Source: Ezakiella coagulans
GTDB lineage: Bacteria > Bacillota > Clostridia > Tissierellales > Peptoniphilaceae
Length of the DNA: 64,000 nt
Direction: 5' to 3'
Assembly: GCF_003096635.1 (NCBI RefSeq)
Contig: NZ_QEKV01000004.1
Coordinates: 1 to 64,000 of the forward strand
The translations under genes and the position numbers were made by a program. A model generated the notes under the pieces. The model did no database searches. It was given only the letters and a program-made list of their open reading frames with translations, and had not been told where the DNA came from. Below are positions 33,621 through 43,146 of this stretch, piece after piece. Each line of letters opens with the position of its first letter. The first letter of the stretch is position 1.

Positions 33621-35006
33621 ATTAAAAAGGCAATAATTTTAGCGGCCGGTGAAGGCTCGCGAATGAAATCGTCAAAGTCTAAAGTGCTACACATGCTTTT
33701 ATTTAAGCCACTTATTATGCACGTTTTTGACTCTGTAAAAAATGCAGGATTTGACGAAATTATAACAGTGCTCGGCACAAAAAATATTGATGAAGCGGCA
33801 CCGGTTCTTGAAGCAAAAGGCTCTAAAATAGTTAAACAAGAGCTTGGCGAAGGAAAGCCATACGGAACGGGTTATGCCGTAAAGCTTGCAAAAGATTTTA
33901 TTAAAGAAGAAGACTCTTTAATGGTTTTATATGGGGACACACCCCTTATTGATTCAAAAGTTATTGAAGAGTTCACAAAATTTCATAATGAAGAAAAGTC
34001 TGATATAACTGTCCTTTCGGCTATTTTGGATGATCCGAAAGATTATGGGAGAATTGTTCGAGAAAATGGCGAATTCAGTGCGATTGTTGAAAAGAAGGAG
34101 TTAAATCCGAATAAGACTTATACAAATGAGGTCAACTCAGGAATATATCTTTTTAGCGGTAATGCATTTTTAAAAACAATCGACCTAATAAACGACAACA
34201 ATCTCAAAAAAGAGTATATGATTACAGATACAATAAAATATGCCAAGGAAATGGGAATGAAAGTCAGTGCCTATGTAACTAGTGATACAGATATAATTTT
34301 AGGCGTGAACGACAGAGAGGATTTATATTTCTGTGAAAGAGCTTTGATTAAGCGTGAAAATAGAAAGAGAATGCTTTCGGGTGTAATGATTCATAATCCG
34401 GATCTTACAATGATTTCTCCTGATGTTAAAATTGAACAGGATGTTGAAATCTTTGGAGAATGTAAAATCTATGGGGAAACAGTAATAGAATCGGGCACGG
34501 TTATTGAATCATCGACTTTAAAAAATATGAAAATTGGAAAAGATTGTCACATTATTAATACTGTCGCTGAAGATTCAGTTGTTGGGAACAATGTTTCATA
34601 TGGTCCATTTTCAAGGATAAGACCTAATTCCGTTATAAAAGATGGAGTTAAAGTTGGAAATTTTGTTGAGGTCAAAAATTCAACTTTGGGCGAAGGCACA
34701 AAGGCAGGACATTTGGCATATATTGGGGATGCCGATGTTGGAAAAGGTGTTAACATAAGCTGCGGAGTTATATTCTGCAATTATGATGGAAAACATAAAC
34801 ACAGAACCGTTGTTGGGGATAATGCTTTTATAGGTTCGAATGTAAATTTGGTTGCGCCTGTGGAGGTTTCGAATAACGGATTTGTGGCTGCGGGCTCAAC
34901 TATCACGAAGCCTGTGGAAGAGGATGAACTCGCTATAGAGAGAAGTGAGCAGAAAAATATTAAAGAATGGGTGAAGAAAAAGGGACTTCACAAGGAGGAT
35001 TTTTAA
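33621..35006 (+). CDS. glmU: Bifunctional GlmU (UDP-GlcNAc synthesis) with likely AUU start
   Basis: 461-aa enzyme making UDP-GlcNAc for cell wall. The N-terminal uridyltransferase domain starts KKAIILAAGEGSRMKSSKSKVLH; the C-terminal left-handed beta helix carries hexapeptide repeats (GKDCHI, GNNVSYGPFSRIRPNSVI, NYDGKHKHRTVVGDNAFIGSN). No ATG, GTG or TTG lies at proper distance from the ribosome site AGGAAGTGAT (33608-33617); the codon in place is ATT at 33621 (alternatively 33618). A TTG at 33600 lacks a ribosome site. The start is therefore inferred. Confidence 0.9.
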   Translation: MKKAIILAAGEGSRMKSSKSKVLHMLLFKPLIMHVFDSVKNAGFDEIITVLGTKNIDEAAPVLEAKGSKIVKQELGEGKPYGTGYAVKLAKDFIKEEDSLMVLYGDTPLIDSKVIEEFTKFHNEEKSDITVLSAILDDPKDYGRIVRENGEFSAIVEKKELNPNKTYTNEVNSGIYLFSGNAFLKTIDLINDNNLKKEYMITDTIKYAKEMGMKVSAYVTSDTDIILGVNDREDLYFCERALIKRENRKRMLSGVMIHNPDLTMISPDVKIEQDVEIFGECKIYGETVIESGTVIESSTLKNMKIGKDCHIINTVAEDSVVGNNVSYGPFSRIRPNSVIKDGVKVGNFVEVKNSTLGEGTKAGHLAYIGDADVGKGVNISCGVIFCNYDGKHKHRTVVGDNAFIGSNVNLVAPVEVSNNGFVAAGSTITKPVEEDELAIERSEQKNIKEWVKKKGLHKEDF

Positions 35007-35956
35007 TGATGGGTTTTTATAAGGGAATTAAAGTACTTACAGGAAATGCAAACAGAAAATTAGCTAAAGACATTTGCGATAAAATGGGAATCGATTTACT
35101 TGACTGCGATGTAACGACTTTTTCAGACGGAGAAATAAATGTTGAAATCAACGAAACAGTTCGTGGATGCGATGTATTTATTATTCAACCTACACACAGC
35201 CCTGTAAATGACAATTTGATGGAAACTTTGATTTTGATTGATGCATGCAAGAGAGCAAGTGCCGGTAGAATTAATGCGGTTATTCCATACTATGGATATG
35301 CAAGACAAGACAGAAAAACTCGTGCACGTGAACCAATCACAGCCAAACTTGTTGCAAACCTTTTAGAAAAAGCCGGTGCAGACAGAGTTGTCACTATGGA
35401 CCTTCACGCAGGACAAATTCAAGGATATTTTGACATTCCTGTTGACCATTTGTCAGCAATTCCTGTTTTGGCTGATTATTTCAAGGACAAAATTGATGAA
35501 AATTCAACTGTTGTAAGTCCTGACTTGGGTGGAGTTACAAGAGCAAGAAATTTTGCAAACAAATTGAATTTACCTATTGCAATTATTGAAAAGAGAAGAC
35601 CAAGACCGAATGTTTCAGAAGTTATGAATGTTATTGGAGACATTAAAGGAAAGACTTGTATTTTAGTTGATGACATCATTGATACAGCCGGAACAATATG
35701 CCAAGCTGCGAAAACTTTGAAAGAAATGGGAGCAAAGGAAGTTTACGGATGTGCAAGCCACGGTGTTTTATCTGGCCCTGCAATTGAAAGACTTCTTGAT
35801 AGTGATTTAAAAGAATTTGTTATCACTGATTCAATTCCACTTCCTGATCTTCCTGAAATTAGAGATAAAATTAAAGTTGTATCTGTTGCAGAAATGTTTG
35901 CAAAAGCACTTTCAATTATCTCAAACAACGAATCAATCAGTAAAATATTCGACTAA
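35006..35956 (+). CDS. prs: Ribose-phosphate pyrophosphokinase
   Basis: 316-aa PRPP synthetase. It has FSDGEINVEINETVRG, the ATP-site region YYGYARQDRKTRAREPITAKL, the TMDLHAGQIQGYF stretch, and the PRPP-binding loop VDDIIDTAGTI. The ATG overlaps the glmU stop by one base and has AAGGAGG upstream. The order glmU-prs is conserved in Firmicutes. Confidence 0.96.
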   Translation: MMGFYKGIKVLTGNANRKLAKDICDKMGIDLLDCDVTTFSDGEINVEINETVRGCDVFIIQPTHSPVNDNLMETLILIDACKRASAGRINAVIPYYGYARQDRKTRAREPITAKLVANLLEKAGADRVVTMDLHAGQIQGYFDIPVDHLSAIPVLADYFKDKIDENSTVVSPDLGGVTRARNFANKLNLPIAIIEKRRPRPNVSEVMNVIGDIKGKTCILVDDIIDTAGTICQAAKTLKEMGAKEVYGCASHGVLSGPAIERLLDSDLKEFVITDSIPLPDLPEIRDKIKVVSVAEMFAKALSIISNNESISKIFD

Positions 35957-36534
35957 TGAAAGTTATTGTTGGGCTTGGAAATCCGGGCGCAAAGTACGAG
36001 CTGTCAAGACATAATGCCGGATTTTGGGTTTTGGATAATTTTGCTGACAAACATGGAGTGTCGATTGATAAACCGAAATTTAATGCACTCGTCGGTGAGT
36101 TTAATAAGTCAGGTGAAAAAATAATTCTCGTTAAACCTATGACTTATATGAATGAAAGCGGGGTTGCGGTTTCTGAGATTTTAAAATTCTACAAACTCGA
36201 TTTATCTGACTTGATAGTTGTTGTAGACGACATTGAAATTGAACTTGGTACTCTTCGCATCAGAAAGAAAGGTGGCAAGGGCACACACAATGGACTCAAG
36301 TCGATTTTTAATCATCTTAAGTCAGACGACTATATAAAGGTGAAACTTGGAGTCGGAAAATTTATGAGGGATTGTGATTTGGCAGATTTCGTACTTGCTC
36401 GTCCACCAAAAAAGGATTCTGAAATTATTGATCTCCTTGTTAATAAGGCGGTCGATTCACTAGATGCAATTCTCGATATTGGAATTGATAATGCTATGAA
36501 TAATTATAATGGTAAAATAGAAATTAATGGATAA
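35956..36534 (+). CDS. pth: Peptidyl-tRNA hydrolase
   Basis: 192-aa enzyme releasing tRNA from dropped-off peptides. GLGNPGAKYELSRHNAGFW includes the catalytic His; KPMTYMNESG and VVVDDIEIELGTLRIRKKGGKGTHNGLKSI are family motifs. Start and the prs stop overlap (TAATG). Confidence 0.96.
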   Translation: MKVIVGLGNPGAKYELSRHNAGFWVLDNFADKHGVSIDKPKFNALVGEFNKSGEKIILVKPMTYMNESGVAVSEILKFYKLDLSDLIVVVDDIEIELGTLRIRKKGGKGTHNGLKSIFNHLKSDDYIKVKLGVGKFMRDCDLADFVLARPPKKDSEIIDLLVNKAVDSLDAILDIGIDNAMNNYNGKIEING

Positions 36535-39500
36535 ATTATTGGAAAGAATAAAAAAAGAGCCTGTTCTTGAAAGTTTTTTGAGGGCATATAAAGATGGGAT
36601 GTCGGCACTTATTAGTGGTGTAGGCGATGAATTTTTGGATTATCTTATAACCCTTGTAGCGGGTGAGGATAGGCCTTTTTTTGCTGTATTTCCAACAGAG
36701 GCGGAAGCAAAACAATTTGTAGATAGAATAAATGAAGAAGAAATTGTTTGCGAATATATGCCGCCACGAGAAAAAATTTATTATGAAATAAAGGTAATTG
36801 ACGATAAGGTTCAAAAAGACCGCTTATCTGTTTTTCAAAGAATGATAAACGGTGAGGTAAAGCTGATTGCACTTTCGCTTTTTACTCTATATGACTTCAA
36901 TTTGAATTTAGACTTTTATAGAGATAAAATTATTAAAATTAAAAAAGGTGACAGATTTAATTTTGAAGAGCTTATTTCAATGCTTATTTCCAGTGGATTT
37001 AAAAGGGAACCGGAAGTCAGTTCGAGAGGTGAATTTAGTCTTCGAGGGGATATTGTAGACATTTTTCCTATTTGTGGAGACGGGCTTGTTAGAATTGAAT
37101 TTTTCGATGACGAGGTTGACACAATAAGGCTAGTTGATTCTGACAGCAGACTTTCGACTGAGTATATAGATGAGGTTGAAATTTTTCCGAGCGAAGAACT
37201 TATAATCGACGATTATACAAAAAAGTCACTCATTGACGGAATTTTACAAGATTTAGAGAAAAAAGAAAATAGAGAGGACTATAAAAAGTTCGATATTATT
37301 TTAGAAAAGCTTCGAGACGATTCATATTCCAGTGAACGTGAAATTTTGTTTTCGTATTTTCCGGAAGAGCTTAAAGTTCGGACTTTTGATTTGGTAAAGG
37401 ACTATAATATTCTTTTTATTTATCCGGATTTAGCGAAGAAAGAAATTTTAAGTTATTATGAGTATTTGGATATGGAGCTCAGTCATTTATATTTGAGTCA
37501 CGAAATAATGGACGAGGATATTTATGGAGACAGACTTTTTGAACCGGATGCGATTAAAGAAATTAAGAATCGTTCATTTTATGTTTCGGGACTTCCATAT
37601 AATATAAATGATGTTTTAAATTTCGAACTTAAAATAAAAAGTGTTCCGAAATACGGTCGCGATTTCAATGAGATTTTTAAAGACATTTCAAAATATGAAA
37701 ATGAAAAATATAGGATTTATTTGAGTGCGAGTGACGACGTTAAGATAAAAGCTGTTGAAGAAAGTTTTTTGGAACACGGTTTTCCTTATACTTACGAAGA
37801 CAGTGACGAAAATAATATTGTAATAACCAAGAAGTCAATATCAAATGGTTTTGTGCTTCCAAGTATTAATTTGGTTGTATTCGGTGATTTAAATATTTTT
37901 GGCTTCGGTGAAAAAAGAGGAAAGCGAAAAAAATCCAAGTCATCTTCGAACTTGCGTATTCAGGATATAAATGTAGGAGACTATGTAATTCATGAAGACC
38001 ATGGGGTTGGTGAATATAACGGCGTTAAAACACTTGATATAAAGGGCGTGAGAAAAGATTATCTTGAAATTTTATACAAGGATAAAGATAAGCTTTATTT
38101 GCCTGTCGAAAATATAAATCAAATTGACAAGTATACATCTAAAGAGGGAGCAAAACCTAGAATTTATGGTTTGGACAGTATTCAATGGAAGAAAACCAAA
38201 GAAAAAACTAGAAAAGCAATAAATGAAATGGCAAGAGAGCTTATCGAGCTTTATGCCGTAAGAAGCAAAAAAGAGGGATTTCAGTTTAGTAAAGATACGG
38301 AATGGCAACATGAGTTTGAAGACAGTTTTAAATATGTTGAAACGGAAGGTCAGCTTATGGCGATTGATGAAATTAAAGCTGATATGGAATCAAAAAAGCC
38401 GATGGATAGGCTCCTTTTAGGAGATGTTGGATACGGTAAGACTGAAGTTGCACTTAGGGCTGCTTTCAAAGCCATAATGGACGGGAAACAAGTTGCAATG
38501 CTCACACCTACGACACTGCTTGCGGAGCAACACACGAAAACAGCAGAGGAAAGATTTAAAAACTTTCCTGTGAAAATCAGAAATTTAAGTCGTTTCAGAA
38601 CAAAAAAAGAAATAGATAAGACGGTAAAAGACCTTGCAATGGGGCAAGTGGATATGGTCATCGGGACGCATAGGCTTTTATCAAAAGATGTAAAGTTTAA
38701 AGATTTAGGTCTTCTAATAATAGACGAGGAGCAAAGGTTCGGAGTAAAACACAAGGAGAGAATTAAGTCGCTTGCGGAGGACGTCGATGTTTTGACGCTT
38801 TCAGCAACGCCAATTCCTAGAACGCTTTCTATGAGTTTGTCCGGTATACGATCGATGTCGGTTATTGAAGAACCACCGCACAACAGAATACCGGTACAGA
38901 CTTATGTTTTGGAATATAATGAGAATATTATTAGAAGTGCTGTTTTAAAAGAAATTAATCGTGGCGGTCAAATTTTCTTTTTATACAACGATGTAAAAAG
39001 TATGGAAGTAATAAAGGGAAAACTTGAAGAGCTTATTCCGGAAGCAAGATTTTTTATTGCAAATGGACAAATGTCGGAGAGAGAACTTGAAGATGTATTT
39101 TATAGATTTGAAAATAAAGAGTCGGATGTTTTAATCACGTCAACAATTATTGAGACGGGTATGGATCTTCCGAATGTTAACACATTGATTGTATACAATT
39201 CCGATAGATTTGGGCTGTCCACACTTTATCAGCTGAGAGGAAGGGTTGGAAGAAGCAATAGACTTGCCTATGCATATTTTACTTACGATAAGTCACGTTC
39301 CATTTCAGAAAAAGCTATAAAAAGACTCATGGCGATGAAAGAATTTACAGACTTTGGGAGTGGATACAAGATAGCGATGAGAGACCTTGAACTTAGAGGG
39401 GCGGGAAATGTATTAGGACTTAGCCAATCTGGGCACATGGCTGAAGTTGGATATGAACTTTATATGAAATATTTAAATTATGCGATTGGAGAGCTTCAAG

Positions 39501-39949
39501 GAAAACCTGTGCGTGAAACATTAAATACAAAAATTGATTTTATGGTTGAAAGTGCAGTACCTGAAGGATTTATAGAGGACACGTATATAAGAATGGAACT
39601 ATATAGACGCATTTCAAATATTCAGACATTTAAAGAAAAAGATGATCTGACTGATGAAATTATTGACAGATTCGGTGATATACCGGAAGCTCTAATAAAT
39701 CTACTGAATATCGGGCTCATAAAAAATATTGCAAGTAAACATTTTGTAAAAAGTATTATTGAAAATAACAATATAATAAAAATAGACTATGCACCGGAAA
39801 TGCTTGACGATGTTGATATGGCAAAGCTTCTGAAAGATTTTCCGGATGGGCTTAGATTTGATTCCAAATTGCCGATAATAAGAATTTCTATAAAAGTCAA
39901 TGCAATTGAAACGGTGTATAAATTTTTTAACAGTGCTTTTGGAGTTTAG
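36527..39949 (+). CDS. mfd: Transcription-repair coupling factor
   Basis: 1140-aa Mfd, which removes RNA polymerase stalled at lesions and recruits UvrA. Order of parts: UvrB-like N-terminal domains (FPTEAEAKQF, REKIYYE), RNA polymerase-interacting domain with DYVIHEDHGVGEYNGV (about 480-550), RecG-like helicase with Walker A GDVGYGKTEVA and DEEQRFG, QxxGRVGR motif VI (QLRGRVGR), and the C-terminal TRCF domain. It overlaps pth by 8 bases. Confidence 0.96.
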   Translation: MDKLLERIKKEPVLESFLRAYKDGMSALISGVGDEFLDYLITLVAGEDRPFFAVFPTEAEAKQFVDRINEEEIVCEYMPPREKIYYEIKVIDDKVQKDRLSVFQRMINGEVKLIALSLFTLYDFNLNLDFYRDKIIKIKKGDRFNFEELISMLISSGFKREPEVSSRGEFSLRGDIVDIFPICGDGLVRIEFFDDEVDTIRLVDSDSRLSTEYIDEVEIFPSEELIIDDYTKKSLIDGILQDLEKKENREDYKKFDIILEKLRDDSYSSEREILFSYFPEELKVRTFDLVKDYNILFIYPDLAKKEILSYYEYLDMELSHLYLSHEIMDEDIYGDRLFEPDAIKEIKNRSFYVSGLPYNINDVLNFELKIKSVPKYGRDFNEIFKDISKYENEKYRIYLSASDDVKIKAVEESFLEHGFPYTYEDSDENNIVITKKSISNGFVLPSINLVVFGDLNIFGFGEKRGKRKKSKSSSNLRIQDINVGDYVIHEDHGVGEYNGVKTLDIKGVRKDYLEILYKDKDKLYLPVENINQIDKYTSKEGAKPRIYGLDSIQWKKTKEKTRKAINEMARELIELYAVRSKKEGFQFSKDTEWQHEFEDSFKYVETEGQLMAIDEIKADMESKKPMDRLLLGDVGYGKTEVALRAAFKAIMDGKQVAMLTPTTLLAEQHTKTAEERFKNFPVKIRNLSRFRTKKEIDKTVKDLAMGQVDMVIGTHRLLSKDVKFKDLGLLIIDEEQRFGVKHKERIKSLAEDVDVLTLSATPIPRTLSMSLSGIRSMSVIEEPPHNRIPVQTYVLEYNENIIRSAVLKEINRGGQIFFLYNDVKSMEVIKGKLEELIPEARFFIANGQMSERELEDVFYRFENKESDVLITSTIIETGMDLPNVNTLIVYNSDRFGLSTLYQLRGRVGRSNRLAYAYFTYDKSRSISEKAIKRLMAMKEFTDFGSGYKIAMRDLELRGAGNVLGLSQSGHMAEVGYELYMKYLNYAIGELQGKPVRETLNTKIDFMVESAVPEGFIEDTYIRMELYRRISNIQTFKEKDDLTDEIIDRFGDIPEALINLLNIGLIKNIASKHFVKSIIENNNIIKIDYAPEMLDDVDMAKLLKDFPDGLRFDSKLPIIRISIKVNAIETVYKFFNSAFGV

Positions 39950-39957
39950 GGGGGAAG

Positions 39958-40830
39958 ATGAATAAATATATATATTTAATATTATGTATTCTTTTTTTGA
40001 CTACCGGATGCTCAAGACCTCCGAAGGACGTAGTTGCCTCAGTTGATGACGAATATATAACTGAAGAGGAATACAATCCGTATAAAGAAGAACTGGAAAA
40101 ACTTTCTCTCGGTGATATAAAGTTTTCTTCATCTGAAACAAGTGCTATAGAAGGACTCGTTGACAGAAAAATTGTAGATAGGGAGTTTAAAAAAGCTGGA
40201 TTTACATTGGATGAATCAGAATTTAAAAATTTCAAAGCTTCTTATATTGAAAAAACTATCGGCGAAGATGCCTTTAATGAATTTTCAGAATATAAGAGTT
40301 TAAATAAAAATGTTTTAGATGATTTTTTAATAAATAAATTCAAAATTGATAAACTAAAAGAAAAATTTGCGAAAGAATTTAATCTTACTGATGATAATTT
40401 GAGAAACGAATACCAAAACAAATCTGCAAAATATGATTCATATAAGCTGCAATTTATATTTATGAAGGATTTGGAAAAAATGAAAGAGAATGTTTTACCT
40501 ATGAACTACGGGCTAGATATACTGGCCACTCTTTATAGCGAAGAACCAGTTTCTGCATCAAATGGAGGAATCGTTGACGAATATCACATTGGAGAAAAAG
40601 AACCGAAGTTTGATTTAACTATTCAATCTTTAGATAGAGGAGAAACGAGCGATATAGTTGAAACAAAAAATGGATACTATATTATAAAACTTATTGATAT
40701 AAACAGCGGATTTGAAAATCACAAAGAAGCTGTTAGAAATAATTTGATAGCTATAAATTTTAAACACTATATGGATAACATAAGAAGGAATGCAAAAGTT
40801 AAAATTTATCGTGATTTGACGACTGAATAG
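39958..40830 (+). CDS. PrsA/SurA-like foldase lipoprotein
   Basis: 290-aa lipoprotein; the lipobox LTTGC gives Cys18. It has a SurA-N-like helical region (about 30-150) and a C-terminal parvulin-like segment (YKLQFIFMKDLEKMKE ... NGGIVDEYHIGEKEPKFD ... VETKNGYYIIKLID) that is short for a complete PPIase domain. It probably assists folding of exported proteins outside the membrane. It follows mfd by 8 bases and closes the asnS transcription unit. Confidence 0.8.
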   Translation: MNKYIYLILCILFLTTGCSRPPKDVVASVDDEYITEEEYNPYKEELEKLSLGDIKFSSSETSAIEGLVDRKIVDREFKKAGFTLDESEFKNFKASYIEKTIGEDAFNEFSEYKSLNKNVLDDFLINKFKIDKLKEKFAKEFNLTDDNLRNEYQNKSAKYDSYKLQFIFMKDLEKMKENVLPMNYGLDILATLYSEEPVSASNGGIVDEYHIGEKEPKFDLTIQSLDRGETSDIVETKNGYYIIKLIDINSGFENHKEAVRNNLIAINFKHYMDNIRRNAKVKIYRDLTTE

Positions 40831-40832
40831 TA

Positions 40833-40861
40833 TTGCATTGATTATTTTTTTATGATATAAT
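40833..40861 (+). promoter_or_regulatory. Promoter of the L25 gene
   Basis: TTGCAT (40833-40838), 17 bases, TATAAT (40856-40861). Confidence 0.75.
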
Positions 40862-40891
40862 TGTAGTCAGGATATTTTAAAGGAGGAAAAA

Positions 40892-41527
40892 ATGGCTAAT
40901 ATTAAATTAGAAGCTAAGAATAGAGCCGAATTTGGTAAGAACCGTGTAAACAAGTTAAGAAACGAAGGTCTTATCCCGGCAGCTATTTTTGAAAAAGGCA
41001 CAGAAACATTGCCTATTACGATATCATCAAGAGATTTTGAAATTGTATATAGAGAAGCAGGCGGAACATCAATCGTTGACGTTAATGTTGAAGGTAAAGC
41101 ACACCCGACAATTATTAAGGAAATCGATAGACACCCGTTTAAGAATCAAATTCTTCACGTTAATTTCCAAGGTGTTAACATGAACGAAGCAATTAAGGTT
41201 GAAGTTCCTATTGAATTTGTTGGCCGCGACAGCATCAAAGCACAACCATCAGTATTCAATGCACTTATAAATGAACTTCACATTGAATGTTTGCCAGGGG
41301 ATCTACCTGACACAATTGAAATTCCTGTTGAAGGAATGCAAATTGATGACGTAATTTATGTTAAAGACTTAGAAATTGCTAAGAACAAGAAAATTACAAT
41401 TTTGGTAGACCAAGACGAACCAGTTTGTTCATTGGCACCACAACAAGAAGTTGCAGAAGAAGAATCTACTGAAACAGCTGCCGGTGATGTACCTGTTGTT
41501 GGTGAGGAAAACAAAGAGGAAGAATAA
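40892..41527 (+). CDS. ctc: Ribosomal protein L25/Ctc
   Basis: 211-aa 5S-rRNA-binding protein of the general stress (Ctc/TL5) type. The L25 domain spans about 1-92 (RNEGLIPAAIFEKG, HVNFQGV) and the C-terminal beta domain about 93-180 (VEVPIEFVGRDSIKAQPSVFN). An acidic Glu-rich tail follows. AAAGGAGG precedes the ATG. It has its own promoter and terminator. Confidence 0.93.
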   Translation: MANIKLEAKNRAEFGKNRVNKLRNEGLIPAAIFEKGTETLPITISSRDFEIVYREAGGTSIVDVNVEGKAHPTIIKEIDRHPFKNQILHVNFQGVNMNEAIKVEVPIEFVGRDSIKAQPSVFNALINELHIECLPGDLPDTIEIPVEGMQIDDVIYVKDLEIAKNKKITILVDQDEPVCSLAPQQEVAEEESTETAAGDVPVVGEENKEEE

Positions 41528-41543
41528 TCCACAGAATTTAAGG

Positions 41544-41568
41544 AACCGTGACTTTTCACGGTTTTTTT
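41544..41568 (+). terminator. Terminator after ctc
   Basis: AACCGTGA-CTTT-TCACGGTT followed by T6-7. Confidence 0.85.
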
Positions 41569-41583
41569 ATTAAAGAGGTTTTT

Positions 41584-43146
41584 ATGAGTAAAAATAAAAA
41601 ATCATCAATTGGGAAAAATGCTGCGATACTCGGTTTAGCAGGAATAATTGTAAAAATTTTCGGGGCTATCTATAGAATACCGATGACGGCTCTTATTAAA
41701 GATGTCGGTATAGGATATTTTCAATCTGCATACCCGATTTATGAAATAATGCTTGCGATATCTACGGCGGGTTTACCTGTTGCTGTTTCAACAATTGTTT
41801 CAAGGGAGATTGCTAAAGAAAATTACTTGAATTCAAAAAAGACTTTTAAAGTTGCATTTTGGTTTATGGCATTTTTAGGAACGCTTCTTGCACTTCTTCT
41901 TTGGATATTTGCGAAACCACTTGTAAATTTCTTGGGAAATCCGGGAAGCTATTACTCTATGCTTGCATTAATTCCTGCCATGGTATTTAGTCCACCGCTT
42001 GCAGCTATGCGTGGTTACTATCAGGGACTTGAACTTATGACCTCGACTGCAATAAGTCAGATTATTGTTCAAGGAACAAGAGTTGCAACAGGACTATATC
42101 TATGTTATCTTTTGATTCCGTATGGTCTTGAAGCATCGGCCGGCGGAGCATCTGCAGGAGCAGGAATCGGGGCATTTCTCGGGGTTATGTTTATGCTTTT
42201 AGTGCATAAAAAACATAAAAGAGAAATCGGAGATTCTTTAAATACAAATAAAGATAATGTGATGAATTCCAAAGGAATATTAAATGAGCTTATTAAGATT
42301 GCCATTCCGATTTCTATAGGGGCTGCAATATTGCCGATTATGGACACTATTGACATTCGTCTTGTTATGAAGGGACTTTTAAAGGCAGGTTTTTCACTTG
42401 AAGAGGCCAATCTAAGATTCGGATGGTTGAAGGGTATGGCTCAAACACTTATCAGTCTCCCGCAAGTTATAGGTATTGCACTCGGGGTATCAATGATTCC
42501 GGTTGTTTCAAAACTTTTTACATTGAAAAAAGATGAACAACTTGTAAAAAAAGTTTCCAGCATAAATAGAATTACTCTATTCATTGCGTTTCCGGCAATG
42601 TTCGGATTATTTTCACTTAGTGAACCTATAATAAGACTTTTATATGGTTCAACCGGGGCTGAAGCAATTGAAGGAACTGCGAGAATCCTAAGAATACTTT
42701 CGCTTTCAGTTCCGGCTCTGATGCTTATAAACGTAAACACATCAATTCTTCAGGCTGTTGTAAAAGAAAAAATTCCTGTAATAAATTTGGTAATTGGTGG
42801 AATTTTTAAAATAATTTTGACATATGTTCTTACACAAAGACCGGAGGTAAATGTGTATGGAGCAGCAATAGGTACTGTTGTTTCATTTACAATAACAGCT
42901 TTATTGGACATCTATTATGTCAAAAAGGAAATAGGTCTTAAAATGGCTTATAAAACTTTTATAAGTGTCATTTCATCAGCACTTATGGGTGGAATAGCAT
43001 ATATGGTTTGGAAAGCTTTAAACGCAAGATTATCGTCGAACATTGCCACTTTAGTTGCGGTCATGGTAGGAGCGATTATTTATGTGTCAATATTATTTGT
43101 AACAAAAACTGTCACAAAAAGAGATTTGGAGGAAATTAGAGAGTGA
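41584..43146 (+). CDS. SpoVB/MurJ-type polysaccharide flippase
   Basis: 520-aa membrane protein of the MOP/MATE-like flippase superfamily with about 14 hydrophobic segments. The family motif AIYRIPMTALIKDVGIGYFQSAYPIY near the N-terminus and the SLPQVIGIALGVSMIPVVSKL region fit SpoVB/YtgP-type proteins that may flip lipid II or related lipids. ATG 41584 is chosen behind AGAGG; an earlier start at 41548 would lie in the ctc terminator. It sits at the yabM position of the conserved Firmicute order. Confidence 0.88.
   Translation: MSKNKKSSIGKNAAILGLAGIIVKIFGAIYRIPMTALIKDVGIGYFQSAYPIYEIMLAISTAGLPVAVSTIVSREIAKENYLNSKKTFKVAFWFMAFLGTLLALLLWIFAKPLVNFLGNPGSYYSMLALIPAMVFSPPLAAMRGYYQGLELMTSTAISQIIVQGTRVATGLYLCYLLIPYGLEASAGGASAGAGIGAFLGVMFMLLVHKKHKREIGDSLNTNKDNVMNSKGILNELIKIAIPISIGAAILPIMDTIDIRLVMKGLLKAGFSLEEANLRFGWLKGMAQTLISLPQVIGIALGVSMIPVVSKLFTLKKDEQLVKKVSSINRITLFIAFPAMFGLFSLSEPIIRLLYGSTGAEAIEGTARILRILSLSVPALMLINVNTSILQAVVKEKIPVINLVIGGIFKIILTYVLTQRPEVNVYGAAIGTVVSFTITALLDIYYVKKEIGLKMAYKTFISVISSALMGGIAYMVWKALNARLSSNIATLVAVMVGAIIYVSILFVTKTVTKRDLEEIRE

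Noticed and set aside
41548-41583. Upstream start of the SpoVB-like flippase
   Set aside because: These codons lie inside the ctc terminator. The ATG at 41584 has a ribosome site.
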